A stretch of 64,000 nt of DNA from Clostridiales bacterium (lineage in GTDB: Bacteria; Bacillota; Clostridia; Christensenellales; Borkfalkiaceae): positions 62,001 to 126,000 of the forward strand of contig SVHJ01000001.1 in the NCBI GenBank assembly GCA_015055835.1, read 5' to 3'. The number at the start of each line of letters is the position of its first letter. The stretch's first letter is position 1. A model generated the notes under the pieces. That model ran no database searches and was not told the origin of the DNA. It was given only the letters and a program-made list of their open reading frames with translations. A program made the position numbers and the translations under genes. This document shows positions 52,379-60,805 of the stretch, piece after piece.

Positions 52379-53229
52379 AAATTAGCCCCCCTCATATTTT
52401 CTTGTGGTTTAAAGCCACCTGTAAGTAGCATTGTAACGAACATAATTACAAGCATAATAAGGGCAAGTGCAGAGCCGTAGTTCCAGTTAGCGGCAACGCC
52501 GAATTGTTCTTCAATAAGTTTACCTATAATGGTAACTTTACCATTACCAAAAGTATCAGAAACAACGTAACAACTCATTGTAGGTAAAAACACCATATTT
52601 ATACCACTTAAAACACCAGGTAGTGAAAGTGGGAATATAACCTTTGTAAAGACGCCAACTCTGTTTGAGCCAAGGTCGGCTGCAGCCTCTTCTAAACTTC
52701 TATCACGCTTAATTAGCGTTGTGTAAAGTGGCATAATCATAAACGGAAGATAGTCGTAAACCATACCGATTACCGTGTTTAAGAAATTGTTTTTTCCAAA
52801 CATACCTATAAGTGTTAAAAGTTCTTTCATAGCCATTGCACGAAGAACGAAATTTATCCACATAGGTAAAACGAATAGCATAACTATAACACCAGCCACC
52901 CTTTGTTTCATTTTAGACAAAATGTACGCAACAGGGTACCCTATTAATAAACAACAAACGGTGGTTATACCTGCAAGCCCTATACTCATAAATAGGTTTG
53001 TTATAGAAGTAGGGTTTGTGAAAAAGTCAATAAAATTATAAAATGAAATTTTGCCCGTTTCATCAGTAAACGCATAAAACACAATTAAAAGTAGTGGGAA
53101 AATTACGAACATAAAAAGGAATAGTCCGTAAGGAATACAAAGTTGTTTTCTACTAAAAATCCACTTCCTATTTTTAACAGGTTTATCATCTTTATAAACG
53201 GTTTTTGATATAACCTTGCCCTTCGTCAT
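52375..53229 (-). CDS. potB: Spermidine/putrescine ABC transporter permease (PotB type)
   Basis: 284 residues. A charged cytosolic N-terminus (KGKVISKTVYKDDKPVKNRK) precedes six membrane helices. The EAA loop is LEEAAADLGSNRVGVFTKVIFPLSLPGV (about 178-205). FLPTMSCYVVSDTFGNG resembles the PotB substrate-path segment (FxPAxGxFVxPxLLGG). It overlaps potA and potC by 4 bp each, so translation of the three is coupled. Confidence 0.95.
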   Translation of the reverse strand: MTKGKVISKTVYKDDKPVKNRKWIFSRKQLCIPYGLFLFMFVIFPLLLIVFYAFTDETGKISFYNFIDFFTNPTSITNLFMSIGLAGITTVCCLLIGYPVAYILSKMKQRVAGVIVMLFVLPMWINFVLRAMAMKELLTLIGMFGKNNFLNTVIGMVYDYLPFMIMPLYTTLIKRDRSLEEAAADLGSNRVGVFTKVIFPLSLPGVLSGINMVFLPTMSCYVVSDTFGNGKVTIIGKLIEEQFGVAANWNYGSALALIMLVIMFVTMLLTGGFKPQENMRGANL

Positions 53230-54740
53230 CTTTTTACTTCCTCTTTAAGTTTAAGGCGAATATCTTCAGGCTTAATGATAACGCTAACTATATCATTTTC
53301 GTTCCAAGTATATTCCGTATCACAAACGAAATCTTCTTCATTTTCTTCCGTTCTAACGATAATTTGGTAGTGGTCGCCCTTATAGATAATAGAAACTATT
53401 TGACCACTTGCGCCACCTTCTTCTAAGTTGTCTGAAATTTCAATATCTTTTAAGCCAACTTCAACTTCAACGTCAATGTCGGTTAAGTCAATCTTTTCAC
53501 CGTTTTCCGTTATTAAATAGCCTTCTTCATCTAAGAAAGAGTTAGGGTATAAAGTGGTAACGTCGCAATCAAATTCGCCGTCGCCAAAACAAACGGTATT
53601 CTTTTTAGTAATATAACCTTCGTACTTGTTTGAAGAAAATTCTTTATGCATTAGGTGGATATCTTCAGGTCTAATAATTATACTTGCCTTTTCGCCCACC
53701 TTTCTTTCTTTAGTGTCTTGAATAATAACTTCCGTCTTGCCAACTTTAAGCACCATTTCGTAATGGATACCTTTAAAGATAGAACTTATAATTTTACCGT
53801 TAACTTGACCTAAGCCTTCATCAACTAAGTAAACGTCTTCCGGTCTAACTACAACGTCAACCTTTTCGTTCTTGTCAAAGTCGTCAACGCAGTCAAAAGT
53901 ATTGCCGATAAATCTAACCTTTTTACCCCCAAGCGCCGTGCCAGAGAAAATGTTACTTTCCCCAATAAAGTCGGCAACGAAGGTGTTTTTAGGTTCGTTG
54001 TAAATATCGGTTGGTGTTCCTATTTGTTGAATAACACCGTCTTTCATAACTACAACCGTGTCGCTCATAGTTAAGGCTTCTTCTTGGTCGTGCGTAACGT
54101 AAATAAAGGTTATGCCAAGTTTTTTGTGCATTTCCTTTAGTTCTAGTTGCATATCCTTTCTCATTTTAAGGTCTAATGCGCCTAAAGGTTCGTCAAGAAG
54201 TAAAATTTCCGGTTCGTTAACAATTGCTCTTGCAATAGCAACTCTTTGTTGTTGACCACCAGAAAGTGTTGAAACGCTACGGCTTTCAAACCCTTCAAGG
54301 TCAACCATTTTAAGTGCCTTTTCAACTTTTGCGTCAATTTCTTCACGCGTTAACTTTTCAATTCTTTTAAATCTATCTCCGTTTTCATCTTCGTAAGTTA
54401 CTTCAACCTTTCTAAGTTTTAGCCCAAACGCAACGTTTTCCTTTACGTTAAGGTGTGGGAAAAGCGCGTATCTTTGGAAAACGGTGTTAACCGGTCTTTT
54501 GTGTGGTGGAAGCATACTTATATCTTCACCGTTTAGTAAAACCTTACCACTACTTGGTCTTTCAAACCCAGCAATCATACGAAGTGTCGTAGTCTTACCA
54601 CAACCAGAAGGCCCTAAAAAGGTAATAAACTCACCCCTTCTAACGTAAAGATTAATATTATCAACGGCAACGAAACCGTCGTCAAATTCCTTTCTTAAAT
54701 CAACTAAATTTATAATATCGTCTCTTTTGATTTCTGCCAT
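53226..54740 (-). CDS. potA: Spermidine/putrescine ABC transporter ATPase with extended C-terminus
   Basis: 504 residues against about 360-380 usual. Walker A GPSGCGKTT (about 43-51), Q-loop NTVFQRYALFPH, signature LSGGQQQRVAIARA, Walker B ILLLDEP, switch VTHDQ. A small insert (VTYEDENGDRFKRIEKLTREE) lies before the signature. After the ATPase (to about 240) there are repeated TOBE-like segments: VVRPEDVYL, IIRPEDIHLM and IIKPEDIRL mark three ends, so the regulatory domain has been duplicated or enlarged. It energises PotBC. Confidence 0.95.
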   Translation of the reverse strand: MAEIKRDDIINLVDLRKEFDDGFVAVDNINLYVRRGEFITFLGPSGCGKTTTLRMIAGFERPSSGKVLLNGEDISMLPPHKRPVNTVFQRYALFPHLNVKENVAFGLKLRKVEVTYEDENGDRFKRIEKLTREEIDAKVEKALKMVDLEGFESRSVSTLSGGQQQRVAIARAIVNEPEILLLDEPLGALDLKMRKDMQLELKEMHKKLGITFIYVTHDQEEALTMSDTVVVMKDGVIQQIGTPTDIYNEPKNTFVADFIGESNIFSGTALGGKKVRFIGNTFDCVDDFDKNEKVDVVVRPEDVYLVDEGLGQVNGKIISSIFKGIHYEMVLKVGKTEVIIQDTKERKVGEKASIIIRPEDIHLMHKEFSSNKYEGYITKKNTVCFGDGEFDCDVTTLYPNSFLDEEGYLITENGEKIDLTDIDVEVEVGLKDIEISDNLEEGGASGQIVSIIYKGDHYQIIVRTEENEEDFVCDTEYTWNENDIVSVIIKPEDIRLKLKEEVKR

Positions 54741-54749
54741 AATTCTCTC

Positions 54750-55283
54750 CTAAAAATTTGGTGGGCTTGAAACCCAAATAAAAGTAGCGTCCTTATCACT
54801 ATCGTTTAATATATAATGCACTTTGTCGGTTAGGTAGTAAAAACTTTGTCCCTTTTTAACCTTAAACTTCTTTTTGCCTAAAACTACTATAACTTCCCCT
54901 TTAAGCACGTAGCCAAACTCTTCCCCTTCGTGTGGGAAATCTTCTTCCGTTTTGCATTTAGCGTTTAAGGTTATCCTAAGTGGCTCCATAATATTTTTTT
55001 GCGCAGACGGCACTAACCAGTCAAGCGTAAACTCATCAGTCGCCTTTTCTATATAATCGTTTTCAGTAAAGACCACCTTTTCTTCAACTTCTTCACTAAA
55101 AAATTCCGTAAAACTACTGCCTACTGCAGAAAGTATATCTTGTAAAGTAGTGATTGCAGGGCTTGTCAAATCATTTTCAAGTTGCGAAATATACCCCTTA
55201 GTCAGTTCACACCTATCGGCAAGTTCTTCTTGTGTTAAACCACATTGAAGCCTTAAGTTTTTAATCTTTTCACCAATAACCAT
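54750..55283 (-). CDS. XRE-cupin transcriptional regulator (PuuR-like)
   Basis: 177 residues. N-terminal XRE helix-turn-helix (IKNLRLQCGLTQEELADRCELTKGYISQLENDLTSPAITTLQDIL, residues 7-51) and a C-terminal cupin barrel (EGEEFGYVLKGEVIVVLGKKKFKVKKGQSFYYLTDKVHYILNDSD). This architecture regulates polyamine and amino-acid genes and usually precedes potABCD in Clostridia, where it is thought to sense polyamines. It is the first gene of the operon and may repress itself at the inverted repeats at 55307-55349. Confidence 0.93.
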   Translation of the reverse strand: MVIGEKIKNLRLQCGLTQEELADRCELTKGYISQLENDLTSPAITTLQDILSAVGSSFTEFFSEEVEEKVVFTENDYIEKATDEFTLDWLVPSAQKNIMEPLRITLNAKCKTEEDFPHEGEEFGYVLKGEVIVVLGKKKFKVKKGQSFYYLTDKVHYILNDSDKDATFIWVSSPPNF

Positions 55284-55306
55284 TTTTGCAATTTCCTTAT
55301 ATTATA

Positions 55307-55349
55307 AAGTTTAGCCTTTTCTAACAAAAAGTTTAATAAAACTAAACTT
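55307..55349. promoter_or_regulatory. Candidate operator of the XRE-cupin/pot operon
   Basis: Plus strand: AAGTTTA at 55329-55335 and its inverse TAAACTT at 55343-55349, with a further AAGTTTA at 55307-55313. The sites lie just downstream of the predicted transcript start, a position suited to repression. Confidence 0.45.
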
Positions 55350-55358
55350 GATGAAAAT

Positions 55359-55387
55359 ATTATATTTATATAATAACCCCTTGTCAA
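55359..55387 (-). promoter_or_regulatory. Promoter of the XRE-cupin/potABCD operon
   Basis: On the minus strand TTGACA (55382-55387), 17-bp spacer, TATAAT (55359-55364), full consensus. The leader to the ATG at 55283 is about 70 bases. Confidence 0.85.
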
Positions 55388-55483
55388 TCATTTTATATAT
55401 ATTGATAAAAAATTGTCGAAAAATTTTTAAAAACAAAAGACGATTGATAAACTCAACCGTCTTTTTAATTTGTTTTGTAGATA

Positions 55484-56785
55484 TTATTTTATAACAGTAC
55501 CATTAATTTTAGCACCGTTATTAACGAAAACGTCAAACACAGTAGCATCAATGTAACCGTTTAACTTACCACCATATAAGTAAACGTCCCCACCTGTGCC
55601 GTATGAATTACCCATACAACTTGACCAAGATTCATATTGATGTTCTACAGTTTCAATAGCACCACCGTACATATTAAACGTACCACCATATACGAATACT
55701 GGTTGACAACCATTTTCAACGTCAGCCGTACTTCTTTCACTAGAAACTCCAACAGTACCAGAATAAAGGTTAAGAGTTGCGCCCTCATCAATTTGGAAAG
55801 CAGAGAAACCTACGTAAATGCCACCGTCTTGTTCTATAGAAGTATCAATAATATTTAACGTTGCACCATCTCTAACAGTAAACAATGAAACAGATAAACC
55901 TTGATAAGTTTTTTGAATAATATTGTAACCGTTTAAGTCAATAGTAACGTCGCCAATAATATTTATGTTAAGAGTAGAAGCATTTGCCCAAACGTCAATA
56001 ATAACGTCTTCTGTTAACTTAACGTCACTGTCAAGTAAAATACCATTTTTTTCTACACCGCCAATTTCACACTTAATCTTTACGTTCTTCTTTTTATTAC
56101 CGTTATCATCTAAAGTGTTTACCCAAGCCATTGCATCTTCAAAAGTTTCAACGTCAGCAGGAACAGTTTTATCCTTAATCGCAAGGTCTTTACCTACAGT
56201 CGTAGAATTTTCCTTAACTACAGGGGCTTCTTTAGTTTCGCCACAACCGTTATCACAAGTTGCAACAAGTTTTTCCCCATCTAAAACGTATTTTGTAAAA
56301 CTATGTTCAACCATAGTACCCATTACTCTTACCGTTTCAGTTGCGCCACAGCCCTTTTCGCAAACAGCAGTTTTCGTTCTGTTTCTACCACAAGTAATTT
56401 CTTCATCATAAACGTAATTAATAAACGCATGGTGAACAGCCGTTCCATATGCCACAACAGTTTTTTTAGTGCCACAACCATTATCACAAGTTGCAGTTTT
56501 TGTTCCATCAACATCACACTTAGCGTCGTTATTGAAAACGTAATTAGTAAACGAATGGCTAAGCGCAGTACCACTTGCCGTTTTAGTATTAGTTTCGCCA
56601 CAACTACAAGTTGCAGTTTTTGTTCCATCAACACCACACTTTGCGTCGTTGTTGAAAACGTAATTAGTAAACGAATGTCTATGCGCAGGTTCACTTACTT
56701 GAGAAGGTTGCTTACACGCAACAGCAAAGCATGTAGCAGATACAACTATAAGCAAAACTAGCATACTCATTAAAAATTTTTTCAT
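55484..56785 (-). CDS. Lipoprotein with four Cys-pair repeats and beta-helix-like C-terminus
   Basis: 433 residues from the ATG at 56785; the ATG two codons earlier is only two bases from AAGGAG, so the later one, spaced 8 bp, is preferred. Lipobox FAVAC (Cys24). Four tandem repeats of about 40 residues (37-75, 77-117, 119-159, 161-187) follow the pattern HSFTNYVFNNDAKC-DVDGTKTATC-xxGCG. Residues 200-433 (VTIDLNGYNII, GATLNIIDTS, GATLNLYSGTV, GGTFNMYGGAIE, GGDVYLYGGKLNG) look like a right-handed beta-helix of adhesin/carbohydrate-active type. Surface protein, function unknown. Confidence 0.82.
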   Translation of the reverse strand: MKKFLMSMLVLLIVVSATCFAVACKQPSQVSEPAHRHSFTNYVFNNDAKCGVDGTKTATCSCGETNTKTASGTALSHSFTNYVFNNDAKCDVDGTKTATCDNGCGTKKTVVAYGTAVHHAFINYVYDEEITCGRNRTKTAVCEKGCGATETVRVMGTMVEHSFTKYVLDGEKLVATCDNGCGETKEAPVVKENSTTVGKDLAIKDKTVPADVETFEDAMAWVNTLDDNGNKKKNVKIKCEIGGVEKNGILLDSDVKLTEDVIIDVWANASTLNINIIGDVTIDLNGYNIIQKTYQGLSVSLFTVRDGATLNIIDTSIEQDGGIYVGFSAFQIDEGATLNLYSGTVGVSSERSTADVENGCQPVFVYGGTFNMYGGAIETVEHQYESWSSCMGNSYGTGGDVYLYGGKLNGYIDATVFDVFVNNGAKINGTVIK

Positions 56786-56823
56786 AATCATATCTCCTTA
56801 AAAATAATAAATTTATTAGACAT

Positions 56824-56852
56824 ATTATATCATTTTTCTTTATAAAATTCAA
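56824..56852 (-). promoter_or_regulatory. Promoter of the four-repeat lipoprotein gene
   Basis: On the minus strand TTGAAT (56847-56852), 17-bp spacer, TATAAT (56824-56829), just downstream of the rho terminator. Confidence 0.72.
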
Positions 56853-56862
56853 TACCAAAAAT

Positions 56863-56892
56863 AAAAAAATACGGCTTTCACCGTATTTTTTA
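56863..56892 (-). terminator. Terminator of rho
   Basis: AAAAAATACGG pairs with CCGTATTTTTT around CTTTCA, with A/T runs on both sides, four bases past the rho stop codon. Confidence 0.85.
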
Positions 56893-56895
56893 GTT

Positions 56896-58299
56896 TTACT
56901 TTTTATAAAGTTCTATCCAAGTATCTAATTTTGCTATTAAATCTTTGTTGTTTTTACTCTTTTTCATCATTTCAAGGAGTGAGTCGGTTGCATCGTTTCT
57001 TTCTGATAAAATCTTTCTTAACTTATAAACGGTGTCAAGTTCTTCTTTTGAAAGAAGTAATTCTTCTCTTCTAGTACCCGATTTATAAAGGTCAATTGCT
57101 GGGAAAACACGGCGTTCACTTAACTCTCTAGAAAGATGAATTTCCATATTACCTGTACCTTTAAATTCTTCATAAATAACGTCGTCCATACGACTACCCG
57201 TTTCAACAAGCGCCGTTGATAAAATGGTTAAGCTACCACCCTTTTCAATATTTCTTGCAGTACCAAAAAACTTTTTAGGCATAAATAAAGCAACTGGATC
57301 AATACCACCGGATAGGGTCTTTCCTGAAGATTGAACGGTGTTGTTATACGCCCTTGTTAATTTTGTAATAGAATCCATTAAAATAACTACGTTTTTATTA
57401 ACTTCTACAAGTCTTTTTGCTCTATTTATAACAAGTTCAGCCGCCCTAATATGATGTTCAGGGTTTTCGTCAAAAGTTGAATAAATAACCTCTCCTTTAA
57501 CAGAACGCTTAATATCGGTAACTTCTTCAGGTCTTTCATCAATTAATAAAACCATAAGTTTAACTTCAGGGTGATTAGTTTCAATGGCTTTTGCTATCTT
57601 TTTTAGTAACGTTGTTTTACCTGCTTTTGGTGGAGCAACTATTAAACCACGTTGTCCAAGCCCTATCGGAGAAAATAGGTCGATACATCTAATTGCTAAA
57701 TCGTCATCTCCCTCAATTTCTAAATTCAATCTATCGGTTGGATAGTAAGGAATTAAATTATCAAAATTTTCTCTTTTCAAAAACAAAGTTGGGTCAAGGT
57801 CGTTTATTCTTAAAACCTCTTGTAAAGCAGGAGAACTATCCTTAGAAGGCTTTGCAAGCGCCCTAACTTTGTCGCCACGGCGAAGATTATACTTTCTTAT
57901 GTTTTGCATAGAAACGTAAATATCTTCTTTAGAGTTTTCGTAATTATTAACCCTTAAAAAACCGTAACCTGATACGTGTTGTTCTAAAACGCCCTCTGCC
58001 TCAATAAACTCTTCCGTTTCAACAGGGTTGTCGGCAAAATCTAAACTTCTTTTTGCCAAAAGTTCATCATCTTCAACGTAATAAGGCGTTAAATCTATCT
58101 TTATTTTTTTAGGCGCGCCCTTTTTGTTTGGAGTGGTTGGCAATATTTCTTTATTTTGTATTTTAATAATAGTTTCAACAAGTTCTTCTTTTGAAAGCGA
58201 AGTAGAAGACTTAACCCCTATTACACTACCAATTTCACGAACTATACTTAAATGAAGGCTTGTTAGTTCCTCAGCCGTAAAGATTTTTAATTGTTTCAT
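56896..58299 (-). CDS. rho: Transcription termination factor Rho
   Basis: 467 residues. N-terminal Rho_N helices (1-45), a lysine-rich linker, the cold-shock-like RNA-binding domain ([29 protein letters not shown], about 102-130) and the RecA-like ATPase: Walker [10 protein letters not shown] (about 218-226), Walker B VVILMDS, Q-loop and R-loop region [24 protein letters not shown]. It unwinds and releases nascent RNA. The upstream gap (58300-58442) has a candidate promoter, TTTTCA-17-TAAAAT, and a palindrome AAGTAGTTAAACTACTT at 58334-58350, which may reflect leader control. Confidence 0.97.
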   Translation of the reverse strand: MKQLKIFTAEELTSLHLSIVREIGSVIGVKSSTSLSKEELVETIIKIQNKEILPTTPNKKGAPKKIKIDLTPYYVEDDELLAKRSLDFADNPVETEEFIEAEGVLEQHVSGYGFLRVNNYENSKEDIYVSMQNIRKYNLRRGDKVRALAKPSKDSSPALQEVLRINDLDPTLFLKRENFDNLIPYYPTDRLNLEIEGDDDLAIRCIDLFSPIGLGQRGLIVAPPKAGKTTLLKKIAKAIETNHPEVKLMVLLIDERPEEVTDIKRSVKGEVIYSTFDENPEHHIRAAELVINRAKRLVEVNKNVVILMDSITKLTRAYNNTVQSSGKTLSGGIDPVALFMPKKFFGTARNIEKGGSLTILSTALVETGSRMDDVIYEEFKGTGNMEIHLSRELSERRVFPAIDLYKSGTRREELLLSKEELDTVYKLRKILSERNDATDSLLEMMKKSKNNKDLIAKLDTWIELYKK

Positions 58300-58442
58300 T
58301 TTATACCTCTTGGAAAAATTAAAAAATAATTGAAAGTAGTTAAACTACTTAAATAGAAAAAAATTAAAATAATAAAACGCCTTAAGAAAAGGCTACTATT
58401 ATTTTACCACAAAAAATTTTTTTTGAAAACAATTTTTATAAA

Positions 58443-59315
58443 TTATTTATTATAAACTGCGTTAAAAACGTGCTTAGCGTAAGCCCCTGCGACGTTTTTT
58501 CCCGAAATATCTTCAATTTCCTTAAAAAACGCGTTTGAATTAACTTCACAAATATAATCTTTTTGATTTTTAGATATAATATCAACACCAGCGTAGTCAA
58601 GTCCTAACGCCTTAACTGCGTTTAGTGCTAAACTTTCTTGCTCTTTTGAAAGCGAAATAAGTTTACCCTTTCCACCAAGCCCAATATTTGAACGAAAATC
58701 ATTTTCATTTTCCCTTTGCATTGAAGAAATTACTTTACCACCAACTACTATTACCCTAATATCCTTACCTAGTCCGTCACCGATATATTCTTGGTATAAG
58801 TGTGGATAAAGTTTAAGTTTATCAAATAAATCTTTTAGTTCTTTTTTGTTTTTTGCAAGGTAAACCTCTCTACCCATTGAGCCGTAAACGTTTTTAACCA
58901 CTATCGGGTAAGAAAGTTCTTTTTCCACTTCTAAAATAAACTTATCGTCATCTGTGCTTTTGTACATAATAGGCGACGGCAAAGTTTTAGGCATAGCAAT
59001 ATTTTTGTTAGCCAAAAAAATATAGGTTATCATTTTATCGTCGCAAAGTTCAATTGCGTTTGCGCTGTTAAATACCCTATACCCTGCCTTTTCAAGCATT
59101 TTTGCAACGTGAATATTTTTGTCTAAAAAAATTACAAAATCAACCTTGCCTATATTACTTTTAACAACCCCGTTTTCAATATAAGTAATAACTTCGTTAC
59201 CCTTTTTTTTGGTTAACAAAACGCCTAATTTATTAAATTCTTCGGTTAGCCTTTCCACTTGATTTATGGTTGACTCATTAGAAAAGTATCCGTTAGTAAT
59301 AACTAATCCTTGCAT
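58443..59315 (-). CDS. RimK-family ATP-grasp ligase
   Basis: 290 residues. A short N-terminal domain (1-90) precedes an ATP-grasp fold with YPIVVKNVYGSMGREVYLAKN (about 135-155, ATP-binding Lys), LYQEYIGDGLGKDIRVIVVGGKVISSMQREN (about 173-203) and Mg-binding ICEVNSNAFFKEIE (about 258-271). RimK-family enzymes join an amino acid, often glutamate, to a protein, peptide or cofactor; LysX and coenzyme F420 ligases are relatives. The acceptor here is unknown. It overlaps the end of the flavoprotein gene by 13 bp. Confidence 0.88.
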   Translation of the reverse strand: MQGLVITNGYFSNESTINQVERLTEEFNKLGVLLTKKKGNEVITYIENGVVKSNIGKVDFVIFLDKNIHVAKMLEKAGYRVFNSANAIELCDDKMITYIFLANKNIAMPKTLPSPIMYKSTDDDKFILEVEKELSYPIVVKNVYGSMGREVYLAKNKKELKDLFDKLKLYPHLYQEYIGDGLGKDIRVIVVGGKVISSMQRENENDFRSNIGLGGKGKLISLSKEQESLALNAVKALGLDYAGVDIISKNQKDYICEVNSNAFFKEIEDISGKNVAGAYAKHVFNAVYNK

Positions 59316-60493
59316 TTTAAAATATCCTTTACTGCTAAATAACTACTTGAAAACGCCCATTGAAGATTATATCCACCAGAATCTCCGTCAACGTCTAACA
59401 TTTCGCCAACTATGTAAAGCCCTTTAACAAGTTTACTTTCCATAGTTTTTTCATTAATATCAGTCGTATCTACGCCACCCTTAGTTACTTGAGCATAGTC
59501 AAACCCTAAACTACCAGTAACTTTAATTTCAAACGCCTTTAAAGTTTTAACTATATCTTCAATTTTATTTGAGTTAGCCTTTTTTATAACTGCCTTACCG
59601 ATTTGTTTATTGATTATACCTGTAAACAAATCTTCATCAGTTAAGTAAGGCGCAGTTAATTGTTTGTTTTTTAATATTTCAATAATTTTATCGCTTTCAA
59701 AATTAGGCATAAAATCAACAACTATTTTAGCGTTATCGTTTTTAAGTAAATGCCCTGAAAGTTGGAAGATAACAGGCCCACTAACGCCGTACTCAGTAAA
59801 AAGTAGTTCGCCAGCCGTTTCCTTAACGAATTTGCCGTTAACAAACCCTTTTACTAAAGCGTCAATTCTAAGTCCGTGTAAACCCTTGATGTCTTTTATT
59901 TCCGTTTTAAGTTGAACAAGCGCAGGGGTTAACTTAGTTAATTTATGTGAAAAAGGTTTTAATAGGTCGTAACTTTTTCCGTCAGTTCCAAACTGTTTTG
60001 AAGATTTACCACCACAAGCAAAAATAACCTTTTTTGCCTTTATAACTTCATTTCCGTTAGTAATTAAAAAGTAATCTTTTTCCTTTTTAACGCTACTAAC
60101 GAAAAACTCCGTCTTTACTTCTACATTTAAATCTTCAAGTTTATAACGCATAAGGTCTAAAACGGAAGAGGCTTGTTTAGAAAGTGGGTAAACTTTATTA
60201 TCTTTTACCGTTGTAACTAACCCTAATTCTTCAAAAAAAGCAATTAAGTCTTTATTTGTAAAGTTAGATATTGCGTAGTTAAAAAAGCCGTCGTTATAAC
60301 TATAATAGTTAACGTTTGAAAGGTTTTTATTAGTGATATTGCCTTGTCCGTTACCAGTAACGGCAAGTTTTTTACCAATTCTATTTAGGCGTTCTAATAA
60401 AATTATATTTTCCGCGCCAAGAGCCTTTGCTAAATTTATTGAGGCAAAAATACCACCTGCGCCACCACCGATAACGGCAACTTCTTTTACCAT
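59303..60493 (-). CDS. HI0933/YhiN-family FAD-dependent oxidoreductase
   Basis: 396 residues. Rossmann FAD motif VIGGGAGGIFASINLAKALG (residues 7-26) with LERLNRIGKKLAVTGNGQGNITNKN, characteristic of the BaiN/YhiN (TIGR00275) flavoproteins, and a C-terminal FAD segment KGLYIVGEMLDVDGDSGGYNLQWAFSSSY. Relatives include BaiN, a bile-acid-associated flavoprotein of gut clostridia, but most have unknown substrates. AAGGAA precedes the ATG; it leads a two-gene unit with the ATP-grasp ligase. Confidence 0.93.
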   Translation of the reverse strand: MVKEVAVIGGGAGGIFASINLAKALGAENIILLERLNRIGKKLAVTGNGQGNITNKNLSNVNYYSYNDGFFNYAISNFTNKDLIAFFEELGLVTTVKDNKVYPLSKQASSVLDLMRYKLEDLNVEVKTEFFVSSVKKEKDYFLITNGNEVIKAKKVIFACGGKSSKQFGTDGKSYDLLKPFSHKLTKLTPALVQLKTEIKDIKGLHGLRIDALVKGFVNGKFVKETAGELLFTEYGVSGPVIFQLSGHLLKNDNAKIVVDFMPNFESDKIIEILKNKQLTAPYLTDEDLFTGIINKQIGKAVIKKANSNKIEDIVKTLKAFEIKVTGSLGFDYAQVTKGGVDTTDINEKTMESKLVKGLYIVGEMLDVDGDSGGYNLQWAFSSSYLAVKDILKCKD

Positions 60494-60612
60494 TTTATTC
60501 TTTCCTTAAGTTTATTTAGTACAGTATAACACACTTTTTAAAGTTTTTCCATAAAAAGTTGACTAAAAATATTTTTTATGTTAAAGTTTATAAAAAATAA
60601 AGGAAAGTAAAA

Positions 60613-60783
60613 ATGGCAAATATTTTTAAGTTTTTAGGGAACAATATTTTATACTTAGTGGTATTTATTTTAAGTATATGCTTAATAATAGGCGCATCTT
60701 TTTTATACAAATATTTAGTTAAAAAGTTAGAAGAAAAAAAGGAAAAAGCAAAAACTGAAAAAGAAGGCAACAAAAAAGACTAA
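60613..60783 (+). CDS. 56-residue single-span membrane peptide
   Basis: ATG with AAAGGAAAG six bases upstream. The product MANIFKFLGNNILYLVVFIL continues with SICLIIGASFLYKYLVKKLE: one membrane helix (about 11-33), then a Lys/Glu-rich cytosolic tail of some 20 residues ending GNKKD. A terminator follows directly. The antisense reading on the other strand has no ribosome binding site and was rejected. No family recognised; conservation would be needed to call a function. Confidence 0.55.
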   Translation: MANIFKFLGNNILYLVVFILSICLIIGASFLYKYLVKKLEEKKEKAKTEKEGNKKD

Positions 60784-60805
60784 CGAGTTCGTTAGTCTTT
60801 TTTTT
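60772..60805. terminator. Bidirectional terminator (micropeptide / DUF4185 gene)
   Basis: AAAAAAGACTAACGA pairs with TCGTTAGTCTTTTTT around GT, with T-runs on both strands. It overlaps the stop codons of both convergent genes. Confidence 0.88.

Noticed and set aside
56303-56761. 152-codon plus-strand and 121-codon minus-strand ORFs over the four-repeat lipoprotein
   Set aside because: Their internal repeats are just the tandem repeats of the real gene read in other frames.
60588-60773. Minus-strand 61-codon ORF (MLPSFSVFAFSFF...)
   Set aside because: It lies antisense to the plus-strand 56-residue gene, has no ribosome binding site, and its composition is that of a reversed Lys/Glu-rich tail.
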